The notes: generated by a model from the letters alone, not told the origin. A DNA stretch of 48,339 nucleotides from Alphaproteobacteria bacterium (GCA_013287205.1 JABDEE010000006.1:1-48339); one strand, 5' to 3'; positions 9,642 through 22,194 are shown, counted from the stretch's first letter. Numbers and translations: made by a program.

Positions 9642-11721
9642 GTGGCTCCTTGAAATCTTTTCGGAAGAGATCCCCTCCATGATGCAGCAGGGCGCTCAGG
9701 AACAACTCCGCGTCCTTGCAGAAGCAGAACTCACCAAGGCGGGCCTTGGGTTTGAGCGTCTTCGCACTTTCTCAACCCCTCGTCGCCTCACCTTAGTTGC
9801 CGAAGGACTTCCCCTTCACACCCCTGAACACACAGAGGAAAAAAAGGGACCGCGTACCGATGCGCCTGCCGCTGCCATTGAAGGATTTCTGAAGACAGCA
9901 GGCGTGACCCGAGAAGCGTGCACCCTTCAAGACACACCCAAAGGTCAATTTTTGTTTGTCATCAAAAAGATTCCCCCGCAACCCACAGAAGCGGTTCTGG
10001 GAGAGATTTCACTTGCCATTCTCAAAGCTTTTCACTGGCCCAAAACCATGCGTTGGCCGAACTCCTCCACGCCATGGATCCGCCCAATCCGTGGATTTGT
10101 AAGCCTCTTTGAGGGCCAAATTGTACCTTTTACGTACGCAGGCATCACCGCTTCCAAGACAACCCAAGGCCATCGCTTCTTGGCCCCTGAGCCTTTTGAA
10201 GTGAGCACCTTTGCAGCGTATCAGAAAAAGCTACGCGACCATTTTGTCATCCTCGATCGAGACGAACGTCGTACGCTGATCGCTCAAGACGTCGAAACCC
10301 TTGCCAAAAAAGACGCCCTCACACCCACCCAAGACGCTGCTCTTTTAGAAGAAGTTACAGGGCTTGTAGAGTGGCCCATCGCTCTCAAAGGCACGGTGGA
10401 TGCTAAGTTTATGGGGTTGCCTTTTGAGGTCATCACCACCCCTATGCGAGTCCATCAACGGTATTTCCCTCTAAAAAACACACAAGGAAATCTGGCAAAT
10501 GCCTTCATCATCCTGACCAATCTAAAGACCAAGGATGAGGGAAAAGCCATCATCCAGGGCAATGAACGGGTTTTGCGCGCGCGCCTGGCGGATGCGCAGT
10601 TTTTCTGGGAGCAAGATCGGAAACACCCTCTTGAGCAGTTTAATACGGGTCTCAAAATTCGTATTTTCTACCGCCATCTCGGCAGCCTCTTTGATAAGGT
10701 CGAGCGATTAGAGAAGTTGGCCCCCCGCATTGCCAATCAAATAGGCGCAGAGGCGTCCCTCACTCAGCGGGCAGCCCTGCTCTCCAAGGCCGATCTCATG
10801 TCCCAGATGGTGAATGAATTCCCCGAACTTCAAGGAATTATGGGGCGCTACTACGCGACCCATCAAGGGGAACCCGCTGAGGTAGCACACGCAATCGAAG
10901 AACAATATCTGCCGAAAGGCATGGGGGGACCCCTCCCGACCAGTCTCCCCGGGATAAGCCTCGCCATCGCAGATCGCATCGATAGCCTTATCGGATTCTT
11001 CGCCATCGGCATTGAGCCCACGGGATCAAAGGACCCCTACGCCCTCCGCCGTGCTGGTTTGGGTTTGATTGCGCTGTTATTGAATCTTTCCCTTTCTCCT
11101 CAAGAAATTCTCGCATGGGCTTATGAAGGCTACCAGTGGGATGAACTCTCCCCTCCCCTCCTGAAATCAAAAGAGGAGACAATCGAGGGCGTCTGGACCT
11201 TCCTCCTTGAACGCTTCAAGTTCTATCTTAGGGATCAGCAAGGAAGTCCTTATGATCACGTCGAGGCCGTCCTCAGCATTGCAGGAAATGCCTCAACCTT
11301 GGCGGATCTTGCGGCCCGCACGGCAGCCTTAGGAGATCTTCTCAAAACAGAAGATGGGAAAAATCTAAGAGCAGCCTATAAACGCGCCTCCAACATCTTG
11401 AAGGTTGAAGAAGAGAAAGAGAAATATACCTATGACGGTATCGTTTCTGAAGAAGAACTCAAAGACCCCGCAGAGCGGAATCTTTTTGCAATGCTGAAGG
11501 CAAAGCACGCTGAGATCATTTGCCTTACACAACAAGGTGAATTCAATCAGGTCATTCGAAGCTTGGCTGAGCTACGAGGCCCCGTGGATACTTTCTTTGA
11601 GGCCGTGAGGATCAATGTGGAGGATGAGACATTACGGAAAAACCGCCTTCACCTTCTTGCCTTATTGAGGAAAACATCTCACCTCGTCGCTGACTTTTCA
11701 AAACTTGAGGGGGAGGCTTAA
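9634..11721 (+). CDS. glyS: glycyl-tRNA synthetase beta subunit
   Basis: [18 protein letters not shown]... full-length; 8-bp overlap with glyQ. Confidence 0.96.
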   Translation: MAEWLLEIFSEEIPSMMQQGAQEQLRVLAEAELTKAGLGFERLRTFSTPRRLTLVAEGLPLHTPEHTEEKKGPRTDAPAAAIEGFLKTAGVTREACTLQDTPKGQFLFVIKKIPPQPTEAVLGEISLAILKAFHWPKTMRWPNSSTPWIRPIRGFVSLFEGQIVPFTYAGITASKTTQGHRFLAPEPFEVSTFAAYQKKLRDHFVILDRDERRTLIAQDVETLAKKDALTPTQDAALLEEVTGLVEWPIALKGTVDAKFMGLPFEVITTPMRVHQRYFPLKNTQGNLANAFIILTNLKTKDEGKAIIQGNERVLRARLADAQFFWEQDRKHPLEQFNTGLKIRIFYRHLGSLFDKVERLEKLAPRIANQIGAEASLTQRAALLSKADLMSQMVNEFPELQGIMGRYYATHQGEPAEVAHAIEEQYLPKGMGGPLPTSLPGISLAIADRIDSLIGFFAIGIEPTGSKDPYALRRAGLGLIALLLNLSLSPQEILAWAYEGYQWDELSPPLLKSKEETIEGVWTFLLERFKFYLRDQQGSPYDHVEAVLSIAGNASTLADLAARTAALGDLLKTEDGKNLRAAYKRASNILKVEEEKEKYTYDGIVSEEELKDPAERNLFAMLKAKHAEIICLTQQGEFNQVIRSLAELRGPVDTFFEAVRINVEDETLRKNRLHLLALLRKTSHLVADFSKLEGEA

Positions 11722-11745
11722 AGATGCGGAATTTTTACTACCACT

Positions 11746-11878
11746 GTCATCCCGGGCTTAGTGCCTCTTTTCCCCGACATAAGTCGGGGCGAGAGGCACT
11801 TGACCCGGGACCCAGACAAAAAGATTGCCCGCGCTTGCGCGGGAATTATATCTGGATCCCTGCTTTCGCAGGGATGAC
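11746..11878. repeat. dispersed palindromic element, copy B (long half plus compact half)
   Basis: gtcatcccgggcttagtgcctctt...ctggatccctgctttcgcagggatgac. Confidence 0.8.
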
Positions 11879-11896
11879 AGATGGAGCGAGTCAAAG

Positions 11897-12433
11897 ATGC
11901 CCCATCTAAAACAAAATCCAGTCGCTACCCGTTACGGAAGTGTTCTCTTTGATCTCATCAAAAACGAAAAAGAAAAGAAAGACGCTCTCCAGCTTCTCAT
12001 GGCCCTCAAGGGAGCAACACGCGAATGGGGGTGTGTTATAAATCCAACAGTAAGTCTCCAAAAGCAAACAGAGATCCTTGATCAATTAGGAAAGCATTTA
12101 AAGCTGGGTGATTTACTGATTCATTTTTTAAAAGTCGTTTGCCAGAATCGTCGCCTCCAGGATCTGATATCCATGCTCGAAGATTTCGAGGAGAGGTGCA
12201 AAGCAGCTTCAGGAAATATGGAGGGATCTGTCGAAACAACAACCCCTCTCACACCAAAGGAGATCAAAAATTTGGAACTCTCTTTACAACAATGGTTGGG
12301 GAAACAAGTGACCTTACATCAAACCCCAAACAAGACCCTCCTCGGAGGGCTTATTGTCAACATCGCCTCTTTCAGAATCGATGGGTCCACACAAACACGA
12401 CTCGCTAACCTCCACCATGTGATGAAAGGGTAA
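11897..12433 (+). CDS. atpH: ATP synthase F1 subunit delta
   Basis: [27 protein letters not shown]...; in operon; the listed ORF start at 11825 lies in repeat B. Confidence 0.9.
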   Translation: MPHLKQNPVATRYGSVLFDLIKNEKEKKDALQLLMALKGATREWGCVINPTVSLQKQTEILDQLGKHLKLGDLLIHFLKVVCQNRRLQDLISMLEDFEERCKAASGNMEGSVETTTPLTPKEIKNLELSLQQWLGKQVTLHQTPNKTLLGGLIVNIASFRIDGSTQTRLANLHHVMKG

Positions 12434-12437
12434 TGTA

Positions 12438-13967
12438 ATGGCACTGCGCGCAACAGAAATCTCTTCCCTCTTAAAAACACAAATTTCCAATTTTAATGAG
12501 GAAATTGAGATTGAAGAAATTGGTCAGGTCATCTCTGTCGGAGACGGTATTGCGCGTGTTTGGGGCCTGGATAAAGTCGAAGCAGGGGAGATGGTGACAT
12601 TCTCCTGCGGTATACAGGGGATGGCTTTAAACTTAGAGCCCGGTTGCGTCGGAATCGTTATTTTTGGTCAAGACCAAGAGATTCGCGAAGGCGATAGCGT
12701 CAAACGTACCGGGCGCATTGTCGAAGTTCCCACCGGTCCTGGCCTTCTGGGACGGGTTGTGGATGCACTCGGAAAACCAATCGATGGAAAAGGCCCTCTC
12801 AAAAACGTGAAGTACGCCCCCGTTGATACCAAAGCGCCAGGGATCATTATGCGTCGCTCCGTCCATGAACCTATGCAAACCGGACTCAAAGCCATCGATG
12901 CCCTGGTCCCCATTGGACGCGGCCAACGGGAGCTCATCATCGGGGACCGACAAACCGGAAAGACAGCCATCGCCATCGATACCATCTTGAATCAACGCGA
13001 AGCCAACAAGGGCCTCGATGCCTCTCAAATGCTCCATTGTATTTATGTAGCCATTGGTCAAAAACAATCGACCGTAGCACAAATTGTAAAGGTCCTCGAA
13101 GAACGGGGCGCCATGGCCTATACCACAGTCGTAGCCGCAACGGCCGCTGAACCGGCGCCGCTCCAATTTCTAGCCCCCTATACAGGATGTACAATGGGGG
13201 AATACTTCAGGGATCGCTCTAAGCATGCACTAATCGTCTATGATGACCTGTCAAAACACGCGGTTGCTTATCGACAAATGTCCCTCCTCCTCCGCCGCCC
13301 CCCAGGTCGCGAAGCCTATCCTGGAGACGTTTTTTATCTGCACGCACGCCTCCTCGAGCGCGCAGCAAAGATGAGTGATGAGGAAGGCGGCGGGTCTCTC
13401 ACAGCCCTCCCCATCATCGAAACTCAAGCAGGTGATGTATCAGCTTACATTCCCACCAACGTTATTTCCATCACAGACGGCCAAATTTTTCTTGAAACCG
13501 ATCTCTTTTATAAAGGCATCCGTCCAGCCATCAATGTTGGACTCTCTGTTAGCCGCGTCGGCTCAGCTGCCCAAAATAAAGCCATGAAGGAAGTTACAAA
13601 ATCAATTAAACTCAGCCTTGCCCAATACCGTGAAATGGCTGCGTTTTCTCAATTTTCTTCTGACCTGGATGCCTCAACGCAAAAACTTCTCAAGCGCGGC
13701 AGCCGACTTACAGAGCTCCTGGTCCAACCGCAATACTCCCCTCTTCCCGTTGAAGAAGAAGTTGTGTCAATTTTTGCAGGTGTCCACGGCTTTTTAGATG
13801 GAATCCCCGTTGCTGACGTCAGTCGTTTTGGAGACGCCTCTCTTGCGATGCTCCGAAAAAATCACCCAAAGATCCTCGAATCCATTCGCATGAAAAAGGA
13901 ACTGACAAAAGACACAGAAAAAGAGCTGCGCAAGTTCTTTGAAACTTTCTTGACTGTTTTTGTGTAA
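12438..13967 (+). CDS. atpA: ATP synthase F1 subunit alpha
   Basis: [27 protein letters not shown] Walker A; full-length. Confidence 0.98.
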   Translation: MALRATEISSLLKTQISNFNEEIEIEEIGQVISVGDGIARVWGLDKVEAGEMVTFSCGIQGMALNLEPGCVGIVIFGQDQEIREGDSVKRTGRIVEVPTGPGLLGRVVDALGKPIDGKGPLKNVKYAPVDTKAPGIIMRRSVHEPMQTGLKAIDALVPIGRGQRELIIGDRQTGKTAIAIDTILNQREANKGLDASQMLHCIYVAIGQKQSTVAQIVKVLEERGAMAYTTVVAATAAEPAPLQFLAPYTGCTMGEYFRDRSKHALIVYDDLSKHAVAYRQMSLLLRRPPGREAYPGDVFYLHARLLERAAKMSDEEGGGSLTALPIIETQAGDVSAYIPTNVISITDGQIFLETDLFYKGIRPAINVGLSVSRVGSAAQNKAMKEVTKSIKLSLAQYREMAAFSQFSSDLDASTQKLLKRGSRLTELLVQPQYSPLPVEEEVVSIFAGVHGFLDGIPVADVSRFGDASLAMLRKNHPKILESIRMKKELTKDTEKELRKFFETFLTVFV

Positions 13968-14848
13968 TGTCTGCCCTGAAAGCACTGCGAGATCGCAGAA
14001 AAACAATTCAATCCACCCAAAAGATCACCTTAGCCATGAAGATGGTCGCTGCTGCTAAGCTACGGCGCGCTCAAGCCCATGCAGAAGCGGGACGCCCCTA
14101 TGCCACCCACATGCAGAAAATTCTCTCCAACTTAGCACGGAATGCACAGGCCCTTGAATCGCCCCATCCTCTCCTAACAGGAACGGGAAAAAGGGAGACC
14201 CACCTCATCCTCCTCGCAACCTCCAACCGAGGGCTCTGTGGCCCTTTTAATGCCTCCCTCGCCCGTTACACCAAAAAAGTTATTACGGACTATCAGGAAC
14301 AAGGCCTGCAGGTAAAACTGTTTTGTATGGGGATTAGAGGTCAAGAATTGCTGGAAAGAGAATTCGGCTCCCTCATGGTCGAAAGACTTTCGAGTTTTGG
14401 AACGCCCCGCTTTTCCGATGCTGAACAGATAAGTGCAATGCTGATCACCATGATGCAGAAAGGTGTGTTTGATGTCTGCACCATTATTTATAATCATTTT
14501 CAATCCGCAATGACCCAAACCGTCACCATGCATCAACTTATTCCTTTAACGCTCGAAGAGGCAACGGACCCTCTTCCCTCCTTGCATGCGCTTTATGAGT
14601 ATGAACCTCATGAGAACACTCTTTTAAATAAGCTTTTACCTCAAAATCTTGCCGTCCAACTCTATAGTGCCCTGCTCGAGAACGCCGCAAGTGAGCAAGG
14701 AGCGCGCATGACAGCAATGGATAGCGCGAACCGAAATGCTTCTGATATGCTCGAGAAGTTGACATTAACCTACAACCGCACACGCCAAACACACATCACA
14801 CGAGAACTAATCGAAATTATCGCTGGGGCGGAAACCCTAAGGGCGTGA
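13967..14848 (+). CDS. atpG: ATP synthase F1 subunit gamma
   Basis: [36 protein letters not shown]...TLTYNRTRQTHITRELIEIIAGAETL. Confidence 0.97.
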   Translation: MSALKALRDRRKTIQSTQKITLAMKMVAAAKLRRAQAHAEAGRPYATHMQKILSNLARNAQALESPHPLLTGTGKRETHLILLATSNRGLCGPFNASLARYTKKVITDYQEQGLQVKLFCMGIRGQELLEREFGSLMVERLSSFGTPRFSDAEQISAMLITMMQKGVFDVCTIIYNHFQSAMTQTVTMHQLIPLTLEEATDPLPSLHALYEYEPHENTLLNKLLPQNLAVQLYSALLENAASEQGARMTAMDSANRNASDMLEKLTLTYNRTRQTHITRELIEIIAGAETLRA

Positions 14849-16291
<1,443 letters not shown>

Positions 16292-16293
16292 GA

Positions 16294-16692
16294 ATGATCG
16301 CCTTTAGCCTCATTTCCCCCGAAAGGGTCCTGCTTGAACGCCCCGTGAGTATGGCTGTTCTCCCAGGCATTGAGGGAGATATGGGGATTCTCCCCAATCA
16401 TTCTCCCCTCATCACCCTTCTTCGCCCGGGCACGATCACCCTCTACGACCAAGAAGAAATCACCATGAAAATGTTTGTGGAGGGCGGGTTTGCGGAAGTC
16501 ACCCCTGAAACATGTACCGTTCTTGTCACAGCAGGTATTCCCGTCGATCGTCTCAATAAAGACACCCTCGACATCGAAATTCAAACCCTGCTCGATAACA
16601 AGGCCCATAGCTCCACCCCTGAAGAACAGAAAAAAATAGACAAAAACCTCACCATCGCCCGCGCAAAATTAATGGAGCTTTTGAGCCATTAG
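16294..16692 (+). CDS. atpC: ATP synthase F1 subunit epsilon
   Basis: FSLISPERVLLERPVSMAVLPGIEGDMGILPNHSPLITLLRPG. Confidence 0.93.
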   Translation: MIAFSLISPERVLLERPVSMAVLPGIEGDMGILPNHSPLITLLRPGTITLYDQEEITMKMFVEGGFAEVTPETCTVLVTAGIPVDRLNKDTLDIEIQTLLDNKAHSSTPEEQKKIDKNLTIARAKLMELLSH

Positions 16693-16724
16693 GGCGTTTT
16701 TGAATTAAGTGTGGACATCAAAAA

Positions 16725-16779
16725 AGGTGTCATCCCGGCAAGCCGGGAATGAAGGACTTGTAAGCCGGGGATGACACCT
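16725..16779. repeat. short palindromic element, copy C
   Basis: aggtgtcatcccggc...gccggggatgacacct. Confidence 0.75.
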
Positions 16780-16805
16780 GTTATGTGGCAAAACCATATG
16801 CCCCT

Positions 16806-17366
16806 CTAATGACTAATCCCCGTCTTGGCTAAGACATTCGGAATGGTGAGCAAGATAATATAGAGATCAAATAAGAAAGACTGCCGTTGCATATATTCTT
16901 TCTCATAAGCAACCTTCTGAGCAATCGTCACCAAATCACGGCCATTAATTTGGGCCCAGCCTGTAAGGCCTGGCGTCAGACAATCAACCCCCTCTTGCCT
17001 TCTTAAAGAAAGCAAATCCGTTTCACTGACGAGAACAGGACGCGGACCAACAAAACTCATATCCCCTGTCAAAATGCACCAAAGTTGCGGCACTTCATCA
17101 AGGGAGGTGCGCCTTAAAAAAGAGCCAATCGGTGTTAAATACTGCCCTGGGTGCCCCATATGACGCGTCGCAAGGACAGGCGCCCCCACCTGCATCGTGC
17201 GCAATTTCGGCATTGCAAAAATGCAATTCCCTCGCCCTACCCGTTCTGACCAATACACGACAGGTCCTTGGGACGTGAGTTTAATCGCAATCGCAATCAA
17301 CGCCAGAAAAGGGAGCAAAAGGAAAAGGCAGATAAAAGAAAGAAGAAAATCAAAAGTCCGTTTCAT
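16806..17366 (-). CDS. undecaprenyl-phosphate sugar transferase, WcaJ/PglC-like
   Basis: MKRTFDFLLSFICLFLLLP...GQYLTPIGSFLRRTSLDEVPQLWCILTGDMSFVGPRP...LTPGLTGWAQINGRD; ATGA overlap with trpS. Confidence 0.9.
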   Translation of the reverse strand: MKRTFDFLLSFICLFLLLPFLALIAIAIKLTSQGPVVYWSERVGRGNCIFAMPKLRTMQVGAPVLATRHMGHPGQYLTPIGSFLRRTSLDEVPQLWCILTGDMSFVGPRPVLVSETDLLSLRRQEGVDCLTPGLTGWAQINGRDLVTIAQKVAYEKEYMQRQSFLFDLYIILLTIPNVLAKTGISH

Positions 17367-18361
17367 AACGTCACACATCCGATAATTTCTTTAATCTCTC
17401 TCATATTGTGTGCAGCCAACGCACTGGCACGTTCAGCTCCCTTATTCAAGAGGGCATCAAGAGAATCCGGATCCTTAAGGAGAGAAACCATTTTATCCCG
17501 TATGGGGATGAGAACAGCAATTAGTTTTTCTGTCAACTGGGTTTTGAGAGCAGAAAATTCTGCCCCTTCAAATTGACGACATACGTCTTCAAGAGAGAGA
17601 TCCGAAAGCGCTGCATAAATCCCCAAAAGATTCAGGGCCTCCGGGCGTCCTTCCATTTCTTGCGCTGCTCCCGCAATCGCACCCGAATCCGTCTTCGCCT
17701 TGCGAATTTTCAGCGCAATCGTATCTGCATCATCCATGATATGAATGCGACTATAATCAGAGGGGTCAGATTTACTCATCTTCGCTGTCCCATCCCGCAA
17801 GCTCATCACACGGGCCGCAACCTTCAAAATAAGAGGATCAGGAAGGGTAAAATAGTCAACACCATATTGGCGATTAAAGGCCCCTGCAATATCCCGAGCC
17901 AACTCCAAGTGCTGCTTCTGATCCTCCCCCACAGGCACAAGCGTCGTTTTATAAAGAAGGATGTCAGCGGCCATCAACACCGGATAGGCATAAAGGCCCA
18001 GATACGCATTATCGCGATGCTTACCCGCTTTTTCCTTAAACTGGGTCATCCGATTCAGCCAGCCCAAGGGAGTCAGACAAGAAAAAATCCACGCAAGTTC
18101 ACTATGAGCCGGCACCGCGCTTTGCACAAAAATTGTAGAGGTATCCGGATCAATGCCGGCCGCGATATAGGCAGCCGCCACTTCCCGTGTCCACCGTCGC
18201 ATGTCGCCCGGCGCGGGCAAGGTTGTGAGAGAATGGAGATCAACAATGCAAAAAAAGTTCTCATGTGCATTTTGAAGATTCACCCAGTTGCGAATCGCTC
18301 CCAGATAATTTCCGAGATGAATATTGCCTGTGGATTGAATGCCCGAAAAAATACGTCCCAT
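17363..18361 (-). CDS. trpS: tryptophanyl-tRNA synthetase
   Basis: GRIFSGIQSTGNIHLGNYLGAIRNWVNLQ...DGTAKMSKSDPSDYSRI. Confidence 0.97.
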   Translation of the reverse strand: MGRIFSGIQSTGNIHLGNYLGAIRNWVNLQNAHENFFCIVDLHSLTTLPAPGDMRRWTREVAAAYIAAGIDPDTSTIFVQSAVPAHSELAWIFSCLTPLGWLNRMTQFKEKAGKHRDNAYLGLYAYPVLMAADILLYKTTLVPVGEDQKQHLELARDIAGAFNRQYGVDYFTLPDPLILKVAARVMSLRDGTAKMSKSDPSDYSRIHIMDDADTIALKIRKAKTDSGAIAGAAQEMEGRPEALNLLGIYAALSDLSLEDVCRQFEGAEFSALKTQLTEKLIAVLIPIRDKMVSLLKDPDSLDALLNKGAERASALAAHNMREIKEIIGCVTL

Positions 18362-19905
18362 CAGGTCCTCGCAAACATCAGTTTAAGATCATGAAAACGA
18401 ATGGCCCCCATGTAGTGGGAAAAGACGAGGAAACCACAAACACCGACACCTAAAAGGCCAACCACCACGCTCCCTCGCTCAAGTTCGCCTCCTGCAAAAA
18501 AAGGCTGGGCCATAACGGCCATACTTTTCAGCAAAACAACTGTCCCCCCACAGGTTGCCAGCATACGTGAACCAAAGTGAATCAGTCGTTTCTCAAACAC
18601 AAAGTGCCCCTGCCGCCAGAGAAGATAGCCCAAGCAAAGGGCATTCATCCACGCCGATGCTGCCGTTGCAAACGCGATCCCCACCTGATGATAGGCGCCC
18701 ATGAGTGCAAGGCTCAACGCAATATCCACCCCGATGCCGGCACACGCTGTATAGATCGGGGTTCGCGTATCTTGCCGTGCAAAAAAGCTTGAGCTAAAGA
18801 TCTTAATCAACACATAGGCAGGCAACCCCATGGCAAGCGCTTGGAGCGTCCAAGCCGTCGCCTTTGTGTCAAGAGCCGTAAAGGCCCCCCGTTCAAACAC
18901 GACCATAACCAAAGGATCAGCTAAAAAGATCAGAGCAATGGTGGAAGGCAAGGTGAGAAACATGGAGAACTCAATGGCTTGATTCTGGACCTGACGGGCT
19001 TCCTCCCAAGACTTGGCACGAATATGACGCGAAAGGATCGGCAGCAACACCGTGCTCACCGCAACGCCAATGACACTAAGAGGCAATTGGTTCAACCGAT
19101 CTGCATAGCTTAAGTAGGATATTGCCCCCGTTGGAAGCCAGGACGCAATAAAGGCGCCGATAAAAAGGTTCACTTGTACCACCCCCGATCCAAAGGCCGC
19201 CGGGGCCAGGACTTTGAAAAAAGTGGCAACGTTCCCATCAAAGCGCGGCCAGACAAATCGCAACCCCATGCCGCGTCGATAGGCAGGAATCCAGACCCAA
19301 AGACATTGGGCAATGCCACACAGCATCACACCCCACGCAATGGCGCTTCCTGAAGAAAGGAAGGCGGTGTGAAAGCCCAAAACAACTGCAATGATCACCA
19401 TATTCCCAATCATGGGCGAGGACGCCACAAGTGCAAATTTGTCAAAAGAATTTAAAATGCCGCTGTAAAGAGCTGTAATGGAAATGAAGAAGATGAACGG
19501 AAACGTAATCCGGCTAAATTCAATTGCATAAAAAAGACGTTCCGGGGTTGATGCAAAACCGGGCAACAACACCGGCAGGATAACCGGAAGAAACACCTCG
19601 ATCAGGAGGATCAAAATAAACAACGCCCCCACCCAGAGGGTGAGAATCTGCTCTGCAAAAGAACGGGCTTCCTCTTCCCCTTTTGTGGCGAGCAGCCCCG
19701 CAAACAGGGGCACAAAGGAAGCGTTAAAAGCTCCTTCTGCAAACAATCGACGAAAAAAAGAAGGAAACTTAATGGCAAAAACAAGTCCATCCGCGGCCGC
19801 TCCCGCTCCTAAGAAAGAAGCCGTCAGCACCTCGCGCATAAACCCAAAGAAGCGACTCCCAATCGTATAACTTCCAACTGTTGTTATTGAGCGAATCAAG
19901 TGCAT
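18361..19905 (-). CDS. murJ: lipid II flippase MurJ/MviN, paralog 1
   Basis: FFRRLFAEGAFNASFVPLFAGLL...; multi-TM; ATGA overlap with trpS. Confidence 0.9.
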   Translation of the reverse strand: MHLIRSITTVGSYTIGSRFFGFMREVLTASFLGAGAAADGLVFAIKFPSFFRRLFAEGAFNASFVPLFAGLLATKGEEEARSFAEQILTLWVGALFILILLIEVFLPVILPVLLPGFASTPERLFYAIEFSRITFPFIFFISITALYSGILNSFDKFALVASSPMIGNMVIIAVVLGFHTAFLSSGSAIAWGVMLCGIAQCLWVWIPAYRRGMGLRFVWPRFDGNVATFFKVLAPAAFGSGVVQVNLFIGAFIASWLPTGAISYLSYADRLNQLPLSVIGVAVSTVLLPILSRHIRAKSWEEARQVQNQAIEFSMFLTLPSTIALIFLADPLVMVVFERGAFTALDTKATAWTLQALAMGLPAYVLIKIFSSSFFARQDTRTPIYTACAGIGVDIALSLALMGAYHQVGIAFATAASAWMNALCLGYLLWRQGHFVFEKRLIHFGSRMLATCGGTVVLLKSMAVMAQPFFAGGELERGSVVVGLLGVGVCGFLVFSHYMGAIRFHDLKLMFART

Positions 19906-19939
19906 TATATACCATCTTTCAATAAAAGTGTCATGAGTA

Positions 19940-21520
19940 TTATAAGAGATTCTCCTGATTATGCAAGTCTTTCATCACAGGCGCCGGATTTTGCAAAAAT
20001 TTTCTAAGCTCTTTGAACCGAAACGTCCCCATCAAACGCGCCGCAAGCACGTAAACGCCACATCCCGTTACGATCCAGAAACCAACCACCCCAATACGCA
20101 TCAGGGTCGCCAAAGGAAAGGGCATGAGAAGTTGCAGAACAAAGCAAACGACGCCCATCAGAAGCGCCGCTGCAGCAAGACGGGGCATCGTCTCCTTCAA
20201 CTGGGTATCAAAGACAAGCCATTCCCGAGCCAAGAGAAAACTCCCTAACGTCAGCGCATTAAACCACGCAGAAATCGCTGTGGCCAAGGCAAGCCCCACA
20301 TAACTGAGCGGTCCTACAAGAACACAATTGAGGCCAAAATTCAAAATCACCGCCGCAATGGCAACCTTCATCGGCGTTTTTGTATCCTGGTGCGCAAAAA
20401 AGGGCGTGCTGAGAATCTTGATCAAAACGTAAGCAGGCAACCCTGCCGAAAAAGCCGCAAGCGTATAGCCTGTGGCTTGCGCATCTCCACTCGTAAATGC
20501 CCCACGTTCAAAGAGGAGGGCCACAAGAGGTCCGCCTAAGACAATCAGCCCCACAGCAGCCGGCAGCGTAATGGCCAACGCAAATTCAAGGGCACGGTTT
20601 TGTGTATAACGGGCCTGGTCATGTTGCCCCCCCTTAATGTGCTTGGAGAGTTCAGGCAGCAGGGCTGTACTCACCGCAATACCAATCACCCCGAGCGGCA
20701 ATTGGTTGAGTCGATCCGCATAAAAAAGATAGGAAATAGCCCCCGTCGGCAACCAGGACGCAAAAATCATATCCATAAATAAATTGAGCTGAATCACGCC
20801 TGCGCTAATCGCCCCCGGCACGCCTAAGCGGATCAATGCCTTTGTCTCCGGCGTCAGGCGCGGAGAGGTTGGCTTCAAATCCATTCCATGTAAAAAGCAG
20901 AAAATCCAGAGCCACCCGAGCTGCAGAACCCCTGCGATAAAGACAGCCCACGCCAAGCCCGTACTCGGCGCAATCCAATCGGCCGCTGCCATCAAAAGCG
21001 CTACAATCATGGTGAGGTTGAGAATAATCGGCGCTCCCGCCGGCACCGCAAACTTCCCCATGGAATTCAAGATCCCACTGAGAAGAGACGCGAGCGAGAT
21101 AAACAGAATATAAGGAAAAGTGATCCGCGATAGCTCAACCGCCATCTGAAATTTTTCTGGCACCCCTTGAAAACCCGGAGCAAACAAGAAAACAACCGTT
21201 GGCATAAAGTTTTCAAAAAGCAGCACAAATCCTGTCAACGCCAGAAGAAGAAGGGCAAAGACTTTTTCTCCATAAAGTCGCGCAGCAACCGGGCCTGACG
21301 ACACAAGAATGCCCGAAAAAAGAGGAACAAAGGCCGCATTAAACGCCCCTTCCGCAAAAAATCGCCTGAAAAAATTCGGCAATTTAAAGGCCACAAAGAA
21401 AGCGTCCGTGATGCCGCTGACGCCCAGAATGCCCGCAATCAGCGCATCCCGGACAAAGCCCGTAATGCGACTTGCAAAGGTAAAGCTCCCAACGGTTGCA
21501 ATCGATTTGTAAAGATGCAT
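19940..21520 (-). CDS. murJ: lipid II flippase MurJ/MviN, paralog 2
   Basis: MHLYKSIATVGSFTFASRITGFVRDALIAGILG...FFRRFFAEGAFNAAFVPLFSG. Confidence 0.93.
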   Translation of the reverse strand: MHLYKSIATVGSFTFASRITGFVRDALIAGILGVSGITDAFFVAFKLPNFFRRFFAEGAFNAAFVPLFSGILVSSGPVAARLYGEKVFALLLLALTGFVLLFENFMPTVVFLFAPGFQGVPEKFQMAVELSRITFPYILFISLASLLSGILNSMGKFAVPAGAPIILNLTMIVALLMAAADWIAPSTGLAWAVFIAGVLQLGWLWIFCFLHGMDLKPTSPRLTPETKALIRLGVPGAISAGVIQLNLFMDMIFASWLPTGAISYLFYADRLNQLPLGVIGIAVSTALLPELSKHIKGGQHDQARYTQNRALEFALAITLPAAVGLIVLGGPLVALLFERGAFTSGDAQATGYTLAAFSAGLPAYVLIKILSTPFFAHQDTKTPMKVAIAAVILNFGLNCVLVGPLSYVGLALATAISAWFNALTLGSFLLAREWLVFDTQLKETMPRLAAAALLMGVVCFVLQLLMPFPLATLMRIGVVGFWIVTGCGVYVLAARLMGTFRFKELRKFLQNPAPVMKDLHNQENLL

Positions 21521-21751
21521 ACAAACTCCTCAAGTGTCACAAGACAGAATAGAAGGCTTGAGCGAAGGGGTCAATCAAGGATTCTCAAAATTGAGCCTTT
21601 CGGCACATGGAAACCTGACTGAAAAAGTTTCTCGAATTAACGAATCCTCAACCTTTACCGAATACTCTGCGCTTATCAAGTCCTTCTTCGTTTTATGTGA
21701 GGTGATTCATTTCGCCTAAGTTGAGGACGTCTTTTTAAAAGGATTTATAGA

Positions 21752-22150
21752 ATGACAAAGGAAACTCTTTCTTCAGCCCTTGCCGTAAGTATGCTCATTT
21801 TCTTCCCTTCTACTCTCCAGGCGAGCAATGGGAATGAAGCAGCAGCAACGTCCCTTTTTTCTGTGGCAGCAGACCCTTTAAGAATGAGAGAAGAAGAAAA
21901 GTGGAAGGAAGACGCAAGAAAGTTAGAAGAAGAATCACTAGAAAGATGGAAAGCAGAAGACGTAAGGCGGAAGGCAGAAGAAGAAGCAGCAGAAGCAAAA
22001 TGGAAAGCAGACGCAAAAGAAGTAGAAGAAGAGGAAGACGCAGAAGAAGCAGCACGGTGGATGGCAGATAGAGTAAGGTGGGAAGAAGCAGAAGCAAAAT
22101 GGAAAGCAGACGCAAAAGAAGGAGAGGAAGAGGCAGCAGAACACTATTAG
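21752..22150 (+). CDS. small exported coiled-coil protein, leader family member 2
   Basis: MTKETLSSALAVSMLIFFPSTLQASN leader; KWKADAKE repeats; TTTTAAAAGGA upstream. Confidence 0.65.
   Translation: MTKETLSSALAVSMLIFFPSTLQASNGNEAAATSLFSVAADPLRMREEEKWKEDARKLEEESLERWKAEDVRRKAEEEAAEAKWKADAKEVEEEEDAEEAARWMADRVRWEEAEAKWKADAKEGEEEAAEHY
21989..22120 (+). repeat. 33-bp exact direct repeat, two copies (21989-22021 and 22088-22120)
   Basis: gcagaagcaaaatggaaagcagacgcaaaagaa twice, encoding AEAKWKADAKE. Confidence 0.9.
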
Positions 22151-22169
22151 AAAGCACAGCCCCCCTCAA

Positions 22170-22194
22170 AACCCCGCCTTTTGCGGAGTTTTTT
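22170..22194 (+). terminator. Rho-independent terminator
   Basis: aaccccgc-ctttt-gcggagtt followed by a T run. Confidence 0.7.

Noticed and set aside
11825-11896. N-terminal extension of atpH in the ORF track
   Set aside because: MPALARELYLDPCFRRDDRWSESK comes from element [20 protein letters not shown] is the proper start.
11724-11909. 61-aa ORF between glyS and atpH
   Set aside because: Translation of palindromic element B (LDPGPRQKD, IWIPAFAGMT), not a gene.
12633-13166. 177-aa minus-strand ORF
   Set aside because: Antisense to atpA.
17573-18394. 273-aa plus-strand ORF
   Set aside because: Antisense to trpS with no recognisable domain and a basic, biased composition.
21810-22169. 119-aa Leu-rich minus-strand ORF
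   Set aside because: Antisense of the KWKADAKE coding repeats; composition is explained by the GAA-rich coding strand.
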